Part shown: one piece after another, positions 37,943 to 47,024 of the stretch
Position numbering within the stretch: position 1 is the first letter of the stretch
How the letters are laid out: every line of letters begins with the position of its first letter
Origin: Acinetobacter sp. WU_MDCI_Axc73
GTDB taxonomy: Bacteria > Pseudomonadota > Gammaproteobacteria > Pseudomonadales > Moraxellaceae
Assembly: GCF_025562455.1 (NCBI RefSeq)
Contig: NZ_JAHPRO010000023.1
Coordinates: 1 to 51,949, forward strand
Length of the DNA: 51,949 bases
Reading direction: 5' to 3'
The notes under the pieces: generated by a model
What the model saw: the letters and a program-made list of their open reading frames with translations, nothing else
The model's database searches: none
Told to the model about the DNA's origin: nothing
Translations under genes and position numbers: made by a program

Positions 37943-38851
37943 ATGAAAGTATTACAACAAGGTAATGCACTTAAAACGTTAATGACTGCTATGACGACCA
38001 TTTTAGGGGGAGTAGGTGTCATGCAATCTGCACAAGCCGCAACATGGACTGATACTTCGATTGGTTGGCGTTATGGGACTCAATTTGCTGAACCATATAA
38101 AAATGATGCGGATGGTAGCCGTATTGATATTACTAAACAGATTTTTAACCTAACCCATGCCAGTGGCGATAAATATGGTTCAAATTTCTTTAATGTCGAT
38201 TTACTTCAGTCTGATGATGAGCCAAATAGCACGCAATCCAACAATAAAGGCACTCAGGAAGCATATATTGTCATTCGTCGTTATCTGGATTTAGGTGCGA
38301 TCACTAAAACTAACTTATCTGTACCCGGCTACATTCGTGGGGCGGGACTAACAGCAGGTTTGGACTGGAATACCAAGAATGATAGTTATGGTTCTAAAAA
38401 ACGGATGTGGGTGGTTGGACCAACGATTCAATTTGATGTGCCTGGCTTTCTAGATTTTAGCGTCTTGGCATTATTTGAAAGTAATGATCCTTCCTCAGAT
38501 ACACCACGTTTTGGCTATTCTTCTGGTCGCTATACTTACGATACACATGCAGCAGCGCAATTCACATGGGGAATCCCAATTGCAAAAACACCGTTATCTT
38601 TTGAAGGCTATGCACTCTGGATTGACTCTAAAGGGAAAAATGAATCTGGTGGTGATACCAAAGCTGAAACTCATATCGATGCACGGGTAATGTATGACTT
38701 AAGTTCAGTGATAGGTCTTAAAGGCAGTAAGTTGCGCGCTGGAGCAGGTTATGAGTACTGGAAAAATAAATTCGGCAACGATACCGATGGTTTTGCAGGA
38801 AAAGGTGCAACAGCAAGTACTCCAATGGTTCGTGTGGACTACCACTTCTAA
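37943..38851 (+). CDS. Tsx/OmpK-type nucleoside-specific outer-membrane channel
   Basis: A 302-residue outer-membrane beta-barrel. A signal peptide ends QSAQA, the mature N-terminus is ATWTDTSIGWRYGTQFAEPY, and amphipathic strands run to a C-terminal Phe (VRVDYHF), the BAM signal. The overall pattern (ITKQIFNLTHASGDKYGSNF, FFNVDLLQSDD) matches the nucleoside-binding OmpK/Tsx family (PF03502), which lets nucleosides through the outer membrane. With the BMP transporter this gives a complete envelope route for purine-like compounds. Confidence 0.85.
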   Translation: MKVLQQGNALKTLMTAMTTILGGVGVMQSAQAATWTDTSIGWRYGTQFAEPYKNDADGSRIDITKQIFNLTHASGDKYGSNFFNVDLLQSDDEPNSTQSNNKGTQEAYIVIRRYLDLGAITKTNLSVPGYIRGAGLTAGLDWNTKNDSYGSKKRMWVVGPTIQFDVPGFLDFSVLALFESNDPSSDTPRFGYSSGRYTYDTHAAAQFTWGIPIAKTPLSFEGYALWIDSKGKNESGGDTKAETHIDARVMYDLSSVIGLKGSKLRAGAGYEYWKNKFGNDTDGFAGKGATASTPMVRVDYHF

Positions 38852-38860
38852 AATGTATTG

Positions 38861-38914
38861 AGGATGTAGGTTGAGCGTAATCAACGAGAGCTTATCTTGC
38901 TTACGCTCCATCCT
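38861..38914. repeat. REP-like imperfect palindrome
   Basis: AGGATG (38861-38866) plus GAGCGTAA (38873-38880) pair with TTACGCTC (38901-38908) plus CATCCT (38909-38914) around a 20-nt loop. The text GTAGGTTGAGCGTAATCAACG resembles dispersed intergenic palindromes found in many gammaproteobacteria. Only one copy is seen in this window. It may also stabilise the 3' end of the channel mRNA. Confidence 0.4.
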
Positions 38915-38951
38915 TATGATCAAGCGCCATTGAATCCCGCAGGACACCGAA

Positions 38952-39446
38952 ATGACAACACATGATCAGGCCACAACACAAGACCTATTTTTTTTAAGAA
39001 AAACCTTTGAACTGGCGGAACAAACCAAACAGCAAGGCTTACATCCTTTTGCAGCGATTGTCGTCAATGCGCAGGGGGAAATTGTGACACAGGCAGGCAA
39101 TAATTCATTACCACCAACAGGTGATCCAACCCGCCACGCTGAAACGATTGCCGCTGGGCAGGCTGCACGACTTTTGCCGTTAGAACAGCTTCGAGGCTGT
39201 ACTTTATATACTAATGCAGAACCCTGCGCGATGTGTTCAGGTGCCATTTATTGGACAGGCATTGGTCGAGTGGTTTATGGCATGAGTGAGGCTGAGTTAC
39301 TCCAAATCACAGGCAATCATCCAGAAAATCCGACTTTGTCATTACCTTGCCGACAGGTCTTTGCCAGCGGACAACGAGAAATACACGTGATTGGACCGTG
39401 TTTAAGTGAAGAAGCAGCACAAGCACATCAAGGTTTCTGGTCTTGA
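38952..39446 (+). CDS. Nucleoside/guanine deaminase family protein
   Basis: A 164-residue zinc hydrolase of the cytidine/deoxycytidylate deaminase fold. The zinc site is HAE in DPTRHAETIAAG and PCxxC in NAEPCAMCSGAIYW. The strings GDPTRHAE and LYTNAEPCAMCSGAIYW closely follow Bacillus-type guanine deaminase, which converts guanine to xanthine. TadA-type and other purine deaminases share the fold, so the exact base is not proven. Position between a nucleoside channel and the BMP transporter supports a purine substrate; its product may feed the split oxygenase. Confidence 0.8.
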   Translation: MTTHDQATTQDLFFLRKTFELAEQTKQQGLHPFAAIVVNAQGEIVTQAGNNSLPPTGDPTRHAETIAAGQAARLLPLEQLRGCTLYTNAEPCAMCSGAIYWTGIGRVVYGMSEAELLQITGNHPENPTLSLPCRQVFASGQREIHVIGPCLSEEAAQAHQGFWS

Positions 39447-39565
39447 TGCAAGCCTGAAACTGATCATTATTTTATTTTTTAAATGATCTATATCTACGAA
39501 AGCAATGTGATTTTAGCATGGCATGTCCTTTGCTTCATTTCAATCACCTGAACCAAAGAGATGAC

Positions 39566-41176
39566 ATGATGGCACTACCTTCCGATACAGCCTCTGTTGA
39601 TCCTGCTTTCAATACGACGAGCAACAAGTCAACGTCTACAATACAGCAAAATCGTCTGGAACTGATCAATATTAGCAAGCGCTATGGCAGCTTAGTCGCC
39701 AACGATCAAATTAGTTTACAAGTCGCACCAGGTGAAATCCATGCAGTGCTTGGAGAAAATGGCGCAGGTAAAAGCACCTTGATGAAGATTATTTATGGTG
39801 CTGTCAAAGCCGATGAAGGAGAAATCGTCTGGAATGGTCGTTCGGTCAGTATTGAAAGTCCTGCCGCAGCCCGACGTTTGGGTATTGGTATGGTTTATCA
39901 GCATTTCTCATTATTTGAAACCCTGACCGTTGTGGAAAATATTGCATTAGGCTTGGATGGAAAATTTGATCTAAACGCGTTATCCAAACGTGTGATTGAG
40001 GTATCTGAAAAATATGGATTGCCTATCGATCCGAACAGAACCGTTTATAGTTTATCAGTCGGGGAACGGCAACGTGTTGAAATTGTACGCTGTTTATTAC
40101 AAAACCCATCATTACTCATTTTAGATGAACCGACTTCAGTGCTTACGCCTCAAGCAGTGTTGACCTTATTTGAAACCTTACGTCGTCTGGCCAGCGAAGG
40201 CGTATCAATTTTATACATCAGTCATAAACTTAATGAGATACAAACGCTCTGTGACTGCGCAACCATTTTACGTGCGGGAAAGGTCACAGGTACGGCCATT
40301 CCAAAACAAGAAAGTACTGCTAGTCTGGCTAAAATGATGATAGGCCGTGATCTTCCTGCTTACGAGCATCCAGTTTATAGAGGTGAGAGTCTGCCTATAT
40401 TTGAAGTTAAACAACTCAATGTACAGGCAGCAGATATTTTTGGAACATCTCTTGAGAATATTCAACTCAGTGTAAAAACAGGTGAGATTTTAGGGATTGC
40501 GGGAATTTCTGGAAACGGTCAAGCTGAACTTTTAACCGCTTTGTCTGGTGAAGTCATCACAGCCAAAGATTGTGTCATGTTAGAAGGTCGCGCGATTGGG
40601 AATTTAAATGCAGGACAACGGCGTGCACTTGGTTTTGGCTTTGTACCCGAAGAACGTCTAGGACGTGGTGCAGTGCCTGCCATGAGTTTAACTCAAAATG
40701 CATTGTTGACCGCATTTCGACAAGGCTTTGTTCGTTATGGACTGGTCAGTTATGAGAAAGCACGTCAGTTTGCACAGGACTGTATTCAAAAATTCTCAGT
40801 AAAAGCTTCTGGCACTGAAGCTGCTGCTCGTTCCTTATCGGGTGGTAATCTACAAAAATTCATCGTAGGGCGTGAAATTTTACAACACCCTAAAGTCATG
40901 GTAGTGGCGCAACCAACCTGGGGCGTCGATGTTGGAGCCGCAGCTTTTATCCGTCAAACTTTGATTGATTTATCCCGTCAAGGGGTAGCCATCATCGTGA
41001 TTTCTGAAGAACTGGAAGAATTATTTGAGATCAGTGATCGAATTGCTGTTCTGGCGGCAGGTCGACTAAGTCAGGCTCAACCCGTTAGTGAAGCCAATGC
41101 AGAAGCCATTGGTTTGATGATGTCAGGATTAAATCGGCAAACTCAAAGCTCTAGTGTTTTAAGCATCACAGCTTAG
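39566..41176 (+). CDS. BMP-type ABC transporter ATP-binding protein
   Basis: A 536-residue double ATPase as in ribose/nucleoside importers. Domain 1 (about 35-265) has Walker A GENGAGKST, signature LSVGERQRVEI and Walker B LLILDEPTSVLTP; domain 2 (about 285-520) has a degenerate Walker A (GISGNGQAE), signature LSGGNLQKFIVG and a Walker B region without the standard acidic residues (VMVVAQPTWGVDVG). That asymmetry is normal for this group. The start at 39566 follows AAGAG; a frame from 39518 has no ribosome-binding site. It energises the two permeases that follow. Confidence 0.9.
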   Translation: MMALPSDTASVDPAFNTTSNKSTSTIQQNRLELINISKRYGSLVANDQISLQVAPGEIHAVLGENGAGKSTLMKIIYGAVKADEGEIVWNGRSVSIESPAAARRLGIGMVYQHFSLFETLTVVENIALGLDGKFDLNALSKRVIEVSEKYGLPIDPNRTVYSLSVGERQRVEIVRCLLQNPSLLILDEPTSVLTPQAVLTLFETLRRLASEGVSILYISHKLNEIQTLCDCATILRAGKVTGTAIPKQESTASLAKMMIGRDLPAYEHPVYRGESLPIFEVKQLNVQAADIFGTSLENIQLSVKTGEILGIAGISGNGQAELLTALSGEVITAKDCVMLEGRAIGNLNAGQRRALGFGFVPEERLGRGAVPAMSLTQNALLTAFRQGFVRYGLVSYEKARQFAQDCIQKFSVKASGTEAAARSLSGGNLQKFIVGREILQHPKVMVVAQPTWGVDVGAAAFIRQTLIDLSRQGVAIIVISEELEELFEISDRIAVLAAGRLSQAQPVSEANAEAIGLMMSGLNRQTQSSSVLSITA

Positions 41177-41203
41177 ACCATTTCATCTCAATGGGGATTA
41201 TAT

Positions 41204-42310
41204 ATGCATTTACTCGAACCACGTGATCATCCATCGATTTTAATGAAGTGGCTCTCACCTATCATTGCGCTGATCGCGACTTTCACTATTGGTGGCTTGC
41301 TGTTTATGGCCCTAGATAAAAACCCACTTGAAGCATTTCAGGTATTTTTTATCGAACCATTATCCAGTTGGTATGGCTGGAGTGAATTGATCATTAAAGC
41401 CAGTCCCTTAATTTTAATTGCATTAGGTCTATCTGTTGGATTTAAAGCTCGTATTTTCAATATCGGTGCCGAAGGTCAGTTGATTATGGGTGCGATCTTT
41501 GGTGGGGGACTTGCTATTGCCTGTCAGGGAGTTTCAGGATTTTGGGTATTACCATGCATGGTGATTGCAGGGGCGATCGGTGGTGCGTTGTGGGGGGCAA
41601 TTCCCGCTTTATTAAAAACCCATTTTAATGCACAGGAAACGCTTACGACGTTAATGCTGAATTATATCGCGACCTTCATTTTACTGTACCTCATTAATGG
41701 GCCGTGGAAAGATCCAGCAGGTATGAATTTCCCGCAATCAGTGATGTTTGATGATGGAACCTTATTTCCAATTTTATTTGAAGGCACACGGATTAATGCG
41801 TTGATCGTAGTCACCATTTTTGCAGTGTTGGTATTTTGGTTGTTTAGTAAACGCAGTTTTCTGGCATACAAGCTCGAGGTGGGTGGACAAGCCCCTGATG
41901 CTGGACGTTACGCAGGTTTTTCTGCCAAACAGGCGATATGGTTTAGTTTGATGATTTCAGGTTTTATGGCAGGTATTGCAGGAGTGGGTGAAGTTGCTGG
42001 GCCTGTCGGCCAGCTTAATCCTAATATTTCTCCAGGTTATGGTTATGCAGCGATTATTGTGGCGTATTTAGGCCGATTAAATCCGATTGGAATTGTATTG
42101 TCAGGCTTCTTGATGGCGCTGCTTTATATCGGTGGAGAAACAGCGCAGCTCAATCTACAACTTCCTGCCGCAATTACAGGATTATTTCAGGGTATGTTGT
42201 TGTTTTTCTTATTGGCAGCCGATGCTTTTATCGAAAATCGCTATCGTTTTGGCAAGTCTAAAGCAATGAAAAAAAATACAACTTCTCTTGCATCTACTGA
42301 AACAGCTTAG
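41204..42310 (+). CDS. BMP-type ABC transporter permease 1
   Basis: A 368-residue membrane permease of the BPD_transp_2 group with about ten hydrophobic segments. Signature text: LGLSVGFKARIFNIGAEGQL near 80-100, TLTTLMLNYIATFILLYLIN and KLEVGGQAPDAGRYAGF. It is the larger of two permeases, like YufP/RnsC of purine-nucleoside importers. It starts 27 bases after the ATPase gene and is followed 9 bases later by the second permease. Confidence 0.9.
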   Translation: MHLLEPRDHPSILMKWLSPIIALIATFTIGGLLFMALDKNPLEAFQVFFIEPLSSWYGWSELIIKASPLILIALGLSVGFKARIFNIGAEGQLIMGAIFGGGLAIACQGVSGFWVLPCMVIAGAIGGALWGAIPALLKTHFNAQETLTTLMLNYIATFILLYLINGPWKDPAGMNFPQSVMFDDGTLFPILFEGTRINALIVVTIFAVLVFWLFSKRSFLAYKLEVGGQAPDAGRYAGFSAKQAIWFSLMISGFMAGIAGVGEVAGPVGQLNPNISPGYGYAAIIVAYLGRLNPIGIVLSGFLMALLYIGGETAQLNLQLPAAITGLFQGMLLFFLLAADAFIENRYRFGKSKAMKKNTTSLASTETA

Positions 42311-42319
42311 GAGTCAGAC

Positions 42320-43237
42320 ATGATTGATTTAGCACCCATTCTGGCTGGAACGTTGGCCGCAGGTACACCCCTGATCTTTGCAGGTATGGGGGAGTTAGTG
42401 GTCGAACGTACAGGTGTGATTAATTTAGGCGTTGAGGGAATGATGCTGATTGGCGCAATCGCAGGTTTTGCTTTTTGTGCAAGCACAGGATTAGGGCCGG
42501 TCGCCGGTCTTATCGCAGGTGCAATCGCGGGGATGGCAGCCGCCTTAATTTTTGCAATTTTGGCATTGTCTCTAGCAGCCAATCAGGCGGCTTGTGGTCT
42601 TGCACTGACGATTTTTGGTGTAGGTTTGTCGGCATTTGTGGGGCAACATTTTGTGAGTAACAGTCTGGAAGGCTTAAGAGCACTTGATATTCCAGGGCTA
42701 TCCGAAATTCCTTTTATTGGTCAGATTCTGTTTCATCAAAACTACGTCGTGTATTTGTCAATTTTAACTTTCTTTGTGATCTGGTGGGTTTTGGCAAAAA
42801 CTAAGCTGGGTTTATTATTGAAAGCGGTTGGAGAGTCGCCTGAGTCGGCACATGCCATGGGCTATCCCGTTTTATTGATTCGTTATGGTGCAGTTCTGTT
42901 TGGGGGAGCTATGGCGGGAATCGGCGGTGCATTTTTATCGACGGTCTATACACCGCTGTGGGTTGAAAATATGGTAGCAGGTCGGGGCTGGATTGCGATT
43001 GCCTTAGTGGTGTTTGCAGTCTGGAAGCCAGCACGTTTGATGATTGGTGCTTATTTGTTTGGGGGAGTGACCATCTTACAGTTTCATGCACAGGCTTTGG
43101 GTTTAGACCTGCCTGTTGAACTCTTGGCATCCTTACCTTATTTGGCAACTATTTTAGTGTTGGTGGTCATTTCGCGGGATAAAAAATTACTGCAAATGAA
43201 TCTCCCTGCTTCTTTAGGTAAGTCATTTATTCCTTAA
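42320..43237 (+). CDS. BMP-type ABC transporter permease 2
   Basis: A 305-residue permease with about nine membrane segments. Signature text: LIFAGMGELVVERTGVINLG and VEGMMLIGAIAGFAF at the start, LLKAVGESPESAHAMGYPVL in the cytoplasmic coupling loop and GRGWIAIALVVFAVWKPARL later. It is like YufQ/RnsD. It ends the locus, closed by the hairpin at 43264-43298. Confidence 0.9.
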   Translation: MIDLAPILAGTLAAGTPLIFAGMGELVVERTGVINLGVEGMMLIGAIAGFAFCASTGLGPVAGLIAGAIAGMAAALIFAILALSLAANQAACGLALTIFGVGLSAFVGQHFVSNSLEGLRALDIPGLSEIPFIGQILFHQNYVVYLSILTFFVIWWVLAKTKLGLLLKAVGESPESAHAMGYPVLLIRYGAVLFGGAMAGIGGAFLSTVYTPLWVENMVAGRGWIAIALVVFAVWKPARLMIGAYLFGGVTILQFHAQALGLDLPVELLASLPYLATILVLVVISRDKKLLQMNLPASLGKSFIP

Positions 43238-43263
43238 GGTTATTTAAAAATAAGAACCGTCAT

Positions 43264-43298
43264 GATGAATAGATCTCGCATTCAGAGACCTATTCATC
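43264..43298. terminator. Convergent hairpin ending the transport locus
   Basis: Bases 43264-43277 pair with 43285-43298 with one mismatch, leaving a 7-nt loop. It lies 27 bases after the last permease and before the convergent tsaC. There is no good T tract, so activity may be modest. Confidence 0.6.
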
Positions 43299-43395
43299 AG
43301 CCTTAAATCTTTTGAAAAAATCTCTTAAAAATTCGCTTGATTGTCGTTTCTATATGATTTTTAAATGCATTCAAAATTTTCAAATCAGCGTCACT

Positions 43396-43968
43396 TTAAG
43401 CGCGTATAACTTGCCCTGTCACAGCATCGATAATGCGACTCGGCTCTTGACTTAAGCCTAAATCACCATTGAGATAATCAACTTTTGACTCGAAATATTG
43501 ACTTGCATCTTGTAAAGAACGTGCAGGCTCTAATCCTGCGGGATTGGCACTGGTGGAGACAATAAAACCATTAAATGCATTACACAGCGCAACACACAGA
43601 GCATGTGTTGTAACTCTTACCGCAACTTGGCTGTGCTGTCCAGTAATCCAATTGGGAATTTGTGCTGCATTGACTGGAAGTAGCCATGTGGTCGCACGTT
43701 CAGTCACACTGCGATGGGTCCAACTTTGAATCACTTGATGTTGAGATTCTGAGTCAAGATCTTGAAGTAAATGTCGAACTTGATCGATATGACCTGCCAG
43801 TAAAATAACTCCTTTTTCAATCGGGCGTTTTTTTAGGGTGAGAATTTTATGAAAGGCTTGTTCGTTAAAAGGATCACAGCCTAATCCCCACACGGCCTCT
43901 GTAGGATAGGCAAGCACATTGCCCTGACTTAAGCTTTGTGCTGCTTCTACAACGGAGGTGGTCAACAT
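43396..43968 (-). CDS. tsaC: Threonylcarbamoyl-AMP synthase TsaC
   Basis: A 190-residue YrdC/Sua5-family enzyme that makes threonylcarbamoyl-AMP from threonine, bicarbonate and ATP, the first step to t6A37 in tRNAs reading ANN codons. The family text is NVLAYPTEAVWGLGCDPFNE, TLKKRPIEKGVILLAG and FIVSTSANPAGLEPA. The length equals E. coli TsaC (190). The ATG at 43968 has AGGA 9 bases upstream; a longer frame to 44058 would run into dprA. Last gene of lysM-dprA-tsaC. Confidence 0.94.
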   Translation of the reverse strand: MLTTSVVEAAQSLSQGNVLAYPTEAVWGLGCDPFNEQAFHKILTLKKRPIEKGVILLAGHIDQVRHLLQDLDSESQHQVIQSWTHRSVTERATTWLLPVNAAQIPNWITGQHSQVAVRVTTHALCVALCNAFNGFIVSTSANPAGLEPARSLQDASQYFESKVDYLNGDLGLSQEPSRIIDAVTGQVIRA

Positions 43969-44009
43969 GATGATGTCCTGCTTGGATAAAACAGTGGTTA
44001 TTGTGAACT

Positions 44010-45140
44010 TTAATAGCTTGGTCGGCAACGTTGATATAAACCTGCTTGCTGAAGACATAACCCTGAGAGTTCTAATTCCATCAATTGGCTTGTGAGTTCA
44101 GCTGTTGTACCCATAAAGTTTTGTGCCAGTTGATCGATACTTTGTCCGATCCAGTCCAGTTGTTGATATAAGCCTATTAAATGTTCTGGGATATGAGGCA
44201 TTTGCTCAGTTGAGTCAGATTGCATTTGTTGATTGATTTGCCATTGCGTTGGCAGTGCTAAATCTTCAATAATTTGTTCAGGGTGATCAACCAGAATTGC
44301 ACCTTCCCGAATGAGTTGATGGCAGCCCTGATGAGACTCACTATAAATATGTCCTGGAATCGCAAAAATGAGTTTCCCTTGTTTGGCTGCTTCATTGGCG
44401 GTGATTAATGAGCCGCTTTCCTGTTTCGCTTCAACCACCAGTACACCTAGACTTAGACCACTCACTATTCGGTTACGCCGTGGAAAATGACGTTGTAAGG
44501 GTAGGGTTTGTGGTAAAAACTCACTAATGACTGCACCTTGTTGTGCTATTTGTTGGCGTAAACTCTGATTCGCAGTCGGATATGTGCTATCCAAACCTGT
44601 TCCCATCACCGCGATACTACGCTGATGTTGTAGACCACCTTGATGCGCTGCTTCATCAATCCCATGTGCCAGACCACTACTGACAAAGAAGCCTTTTTCA
44701 CTTAAATAAAAAGCAAAATCATAAGCGACCTGTCGACCATGTGGACTCGGTTTTCGGCTCCCTACAATTGCAATTTGTGGTTGTAGTAAGGCATCGACTT
44801 TACCCTGTCCAAAAATAATGGGTGGACGATCTTCATAAGGAAGTAGTTGCGATGGGTATGCCATATCGTCTGGCGTAACAATAAAATCGGTGTGTTGTTT
44901 GACGAGATCAATCAGTTTTGCAAAATCCTGTTGACCACTTTCGCTTTGATATTCATGAACACGTTTAAGATGACTGGCATGTAAGCCCAACTGGGACCAC
45001 TGCGCCAAATGTGTGGGCAACATGGCTTGTTCACAATCACCAAAATAATTTTTGATTTTTTGAAATGCAGAAAGGGAATGTTGTACCAGATACCACACCG
45101 CAATGGTGTGGTAATGGTGAGGATTCAAATTTTTTAGCAT
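44010..45140 (-). CDS. dprA: DNA processing protein DprA
   Basis: A 376-residue protein that loads RecA on incoming single-stranded DNA during natural transformation. The Rossmann-like core (about 105-290) has IAIVGSRKPSPHGRQVAYDF, SGLAHGIDEAAHQGG and VVEAKQESGSLITANEAAKQ with the Gly/Ser DNA-binding pocket; the N-terminal helical domain and the C-terminal winged helix (about 310-370) are present. Being intact, it fits the natural competence of Acinetobacter. Located 11 bases after the LysM gene. Confidence 0.95.
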   Translation of the reverse strand: MLKNLNPHHYHTIAVWYLVQHSLSAFQKIKNYFGDCEQAMLPTHLAQWSQLGLHASHLKRVHEYQSESGQQDFAKLIDLVKQHTDFIVTPDDMAYPSQLLPYEDRPPIIFGQGKVDALLQPQIAIVGSRKPSPHGRQVAYDFAFYLSEKGFFVSSGLAHGIDEAAHQGGLQHQRSIAVMGTGLDSTYPTANQSLRQQIAQQGAVISEFLPQTLPLQRHFPRRNRIVSGLSLGVLVVEAKQESGSLITANEAAKQGKLIFAIPGHIYSESHQGCHQLIREGAILVDHPEQIIEDLALPTQWQINQQMQSDSTEQMPHIPEHLIGLYQQLDWIGQSIDQLAQNFMGTTAELTSQLMELELSGLCLQQAGLYQRCRPSY

Positions 45141-45151
45141 AAGATGAGGGT

Positions 45152-46303
45152 TTAATCGTCAAGGCGTGGAGGCAAAATCTCAGCACCCACTTTAATCGGT
45201 AGAGAGCTGTCTAACACATATGCATAACTGAGTTGGTCAAAAGTTCGAAACACCATTAAGGTTCCAACTTTCTGATTTGGCAATTTGATTCTTTCTTTGG
45301 TTTTAGGGTCCTGAACCATTTCACCTTGTTGATAAATTGCAAAAACATGACCTGATTGCACACCGTCCAGACGACCACGATCAATGGTGACTACACTATT
45401 TTTAGCAGCAGAACCGATTGAACCCATTACCCGAATAATCTGTCCACCTTGAGTCACCTGATTGGCTTCTGTTGGATAAAACAAAGTTGGTAACATAGCT
45501 TCTTGTTCAAGCATAACCAGATCACCACGACGAACTTCAGCATTATAGCTATCGGTCAACTCCATAGTGGCAATATCATGATCGACTTGAGTCACAATAC
45601 CTGAAGCGACTTGCAGTAATTCCAAGCCCACGGTATGTTTTTTACCTTTTGCATCTGTTAGTACATAAGGTTCACCTTTACGATATACCGCGTAGCGTTG
45701 ACCAGAGGTTAGGCCCTGACCGCGCACATAAACATTTTGCCCTTTACCAGCCAGTACACGTTGATCTGCTGTACCCAGAATATAAGGTGTATTTTCAATA
45801 CTATCGCTGGCGACAACGGCAGTACGATCGAGCCATTGTTTGATATTGTCCAGTGGAATCACAGGAATCGTATTGCTGAGTTGTTCAATACGAACTTGAG
45901 GCTGTAGCGTAGTTCGTCCCGAATAACGACGAATAATCCCTTCACAACCATCTCCTTCGTCACGTCCCACCAGCGGATGTCCATCTAGCGTACATAACAA
46001 CAAGCGATCACCCGGATAAATCCAGTGCGGATTTTTAACGTGTTTATTGCTTGCCCAGATTTCAGGCCAACGCCAAGGCTTATCCAGAAATTTTCCTGAA
46101 ATATCCCACAAGGTATCGCCTTTTTTCACGACATAGACATTAGGCGCACTTGCTCTAAGAGCAGGTGGATTTACATTGGGACTCGCTGCATAGGTTGTAC
46201 TTATTCCTGCGATACCGATTCCAGTACAAATCGCCATAGCGATACATTGTTTTTTAAACCCCAAGGCATTAAATGATCGAATGCCGTCCAAAACTTTTTT
46301 CAT
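45152..46303 (-). CDS. LysM domain-containing exported protein
   Basis: A 383-residue secreted protein. A signal peptide (about 1-40, CIAMAICTGIGIAGISTTYA) is followed by a LysM domain (about 55-105: VYVVKKGDTLWDISGKFLDK, PHWIYPGDRLLL) and 270 residues of beta-rich C-terminal region of unknown role. It probably binds peptidoglycan in the periplasm. The second ATG (46303) has AGGA 9 bases upstream, better than the first at 46309. It leads the operon with dprA and tsaC and is divergent from def, an arrangement common in gammaproteobacteria. Confidence 0.88.
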   Translation of the reverse strand: MKKVLDGIRSFNALGFKKQCIAMAICTGIGIAGISTTYAASPNVNPPALRASAPNVYVVKKGDTLWDISGKFLDKPWRWPEIWASNKHVKNPHWIYPGDRLLLCTLDGHPLVGRDEGDGCEGIIRRYSGRTTLQPQVRIEQLSNTIPVIPLDNIKQWLDRTAVVASDSIENTPYILGTADQRVLAGKGQNVYVRGQGLTSGQRYAVYRKGEPYVLTDAKGKKHTVGLELLQVASGIVTQVDHDIATMELTDSYNAEVRRGDLVMLEQEAMLPTLFYPTEANQVTQGGQIIRVMGSIGSAAKNSVVTIDRGRLDGVQSGHVFAIYQQGEMVQDPKTKERIKLPNQKVGTLMVFRTFDQLSYAYVLDSSLPIKVGAEILPPRLDD

Positions 46304-46424
46304 TATCATAATTCCTAAAAATTATGTGTGTAGTTGCGTTATAATCAGCACAATACACACATTTTTTTGATGAAGCTTTTTCTTCATTGGTTTTTCGATC
46401 AATGGCATAAGTGAGGATAACCAT

Positions 46425-46949
46425 ATGGCCTTATTACCAATTTTAAGTTTCCCAGATCCCCGCCTGCGCACTCTTGCTAAGCCAGTTGAAGAAGTGACCG
46501 ATGAAATTCGTCAACTTGCAGCTGATATGTTTGAAACTATGTATGAAGCACCAGGTATTGGTTTAGCTGCGACACAAGTAGATCATCATATTCAACTGAT
46601 TGTCATGGATTTGTCTGAAAATAAAGACCAACCCATGGTATTCATTAACCCCAAAGTTACCCCACTCACCGAAGAAACTCAGCCTTATGAAGAAGGCTGT
46701 CTCTCAGTGCCTCAAATATACGATAAAGTTGAGCGTCCGTCACGTGTCAAAATAGAGGCAATTAACCTTGACGGTCAAGCATTTGAGTTAGAGGCTGACG
46801 AACTTCTCGCTGTTTGTATCCAACATGAAATGGATCACTTAAATGGCAAGTTATTTGTAGATTATTTATCACCATTAAAACGTCAAAGAGCACGTGAAAA
46901 AGTTGAAAAAGTCGTGCGTCAGCGTGAAAAAGTAGCGGTAAAACGCTAA
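46425..46949 (+). CDS. def: Peptide deformylase
   Basis: A 174-residue metalloenzyme that removes the formyl group from the initiator methionine of new proteins. All three motifs are present: [17 protein letters not shown] with the metal Cys, and [12 protein letters not shown] with the two metal His and catalytic Glu. The length is typical. It is divergent from the LysM gene; fmt does not follow here, unlike in E. coli. Confidence 0.97.
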   Translation: MALLPILSFPDPRLRTLAKPVEEVTDEIRQLAADMFETMYEAPGIGLAATQVDHHIQLIVMDLSENKDQPMVFINPKVTPLTEETQPYEEGCLSVPQIYDKVERPSRVKIEAINLDGQAFELEADELLAVCIQHEMDHLNGKLFVDYLSPLKRQRAREKVEKVVRQREKVAVKR

Positions 46950-46972
46950 TTTTGGCAAAAGCGGTGGTACTA

Positions 46973-46996
46973 AAAGCCCAATTCTGATTGGGCTTT
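46973..46996 (+). terminator. Terminator after def
   Basis: A perfect 10-bp stem (46973-46982 with 46987-46996) with loop TCTG lies 23 bases after the def stop. The T tract is only three bases. Confidence 0.7.
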
Positions 46997-47024
46997 GTTA
47001 TACTTGCCGACGAAAAATGTTGAG

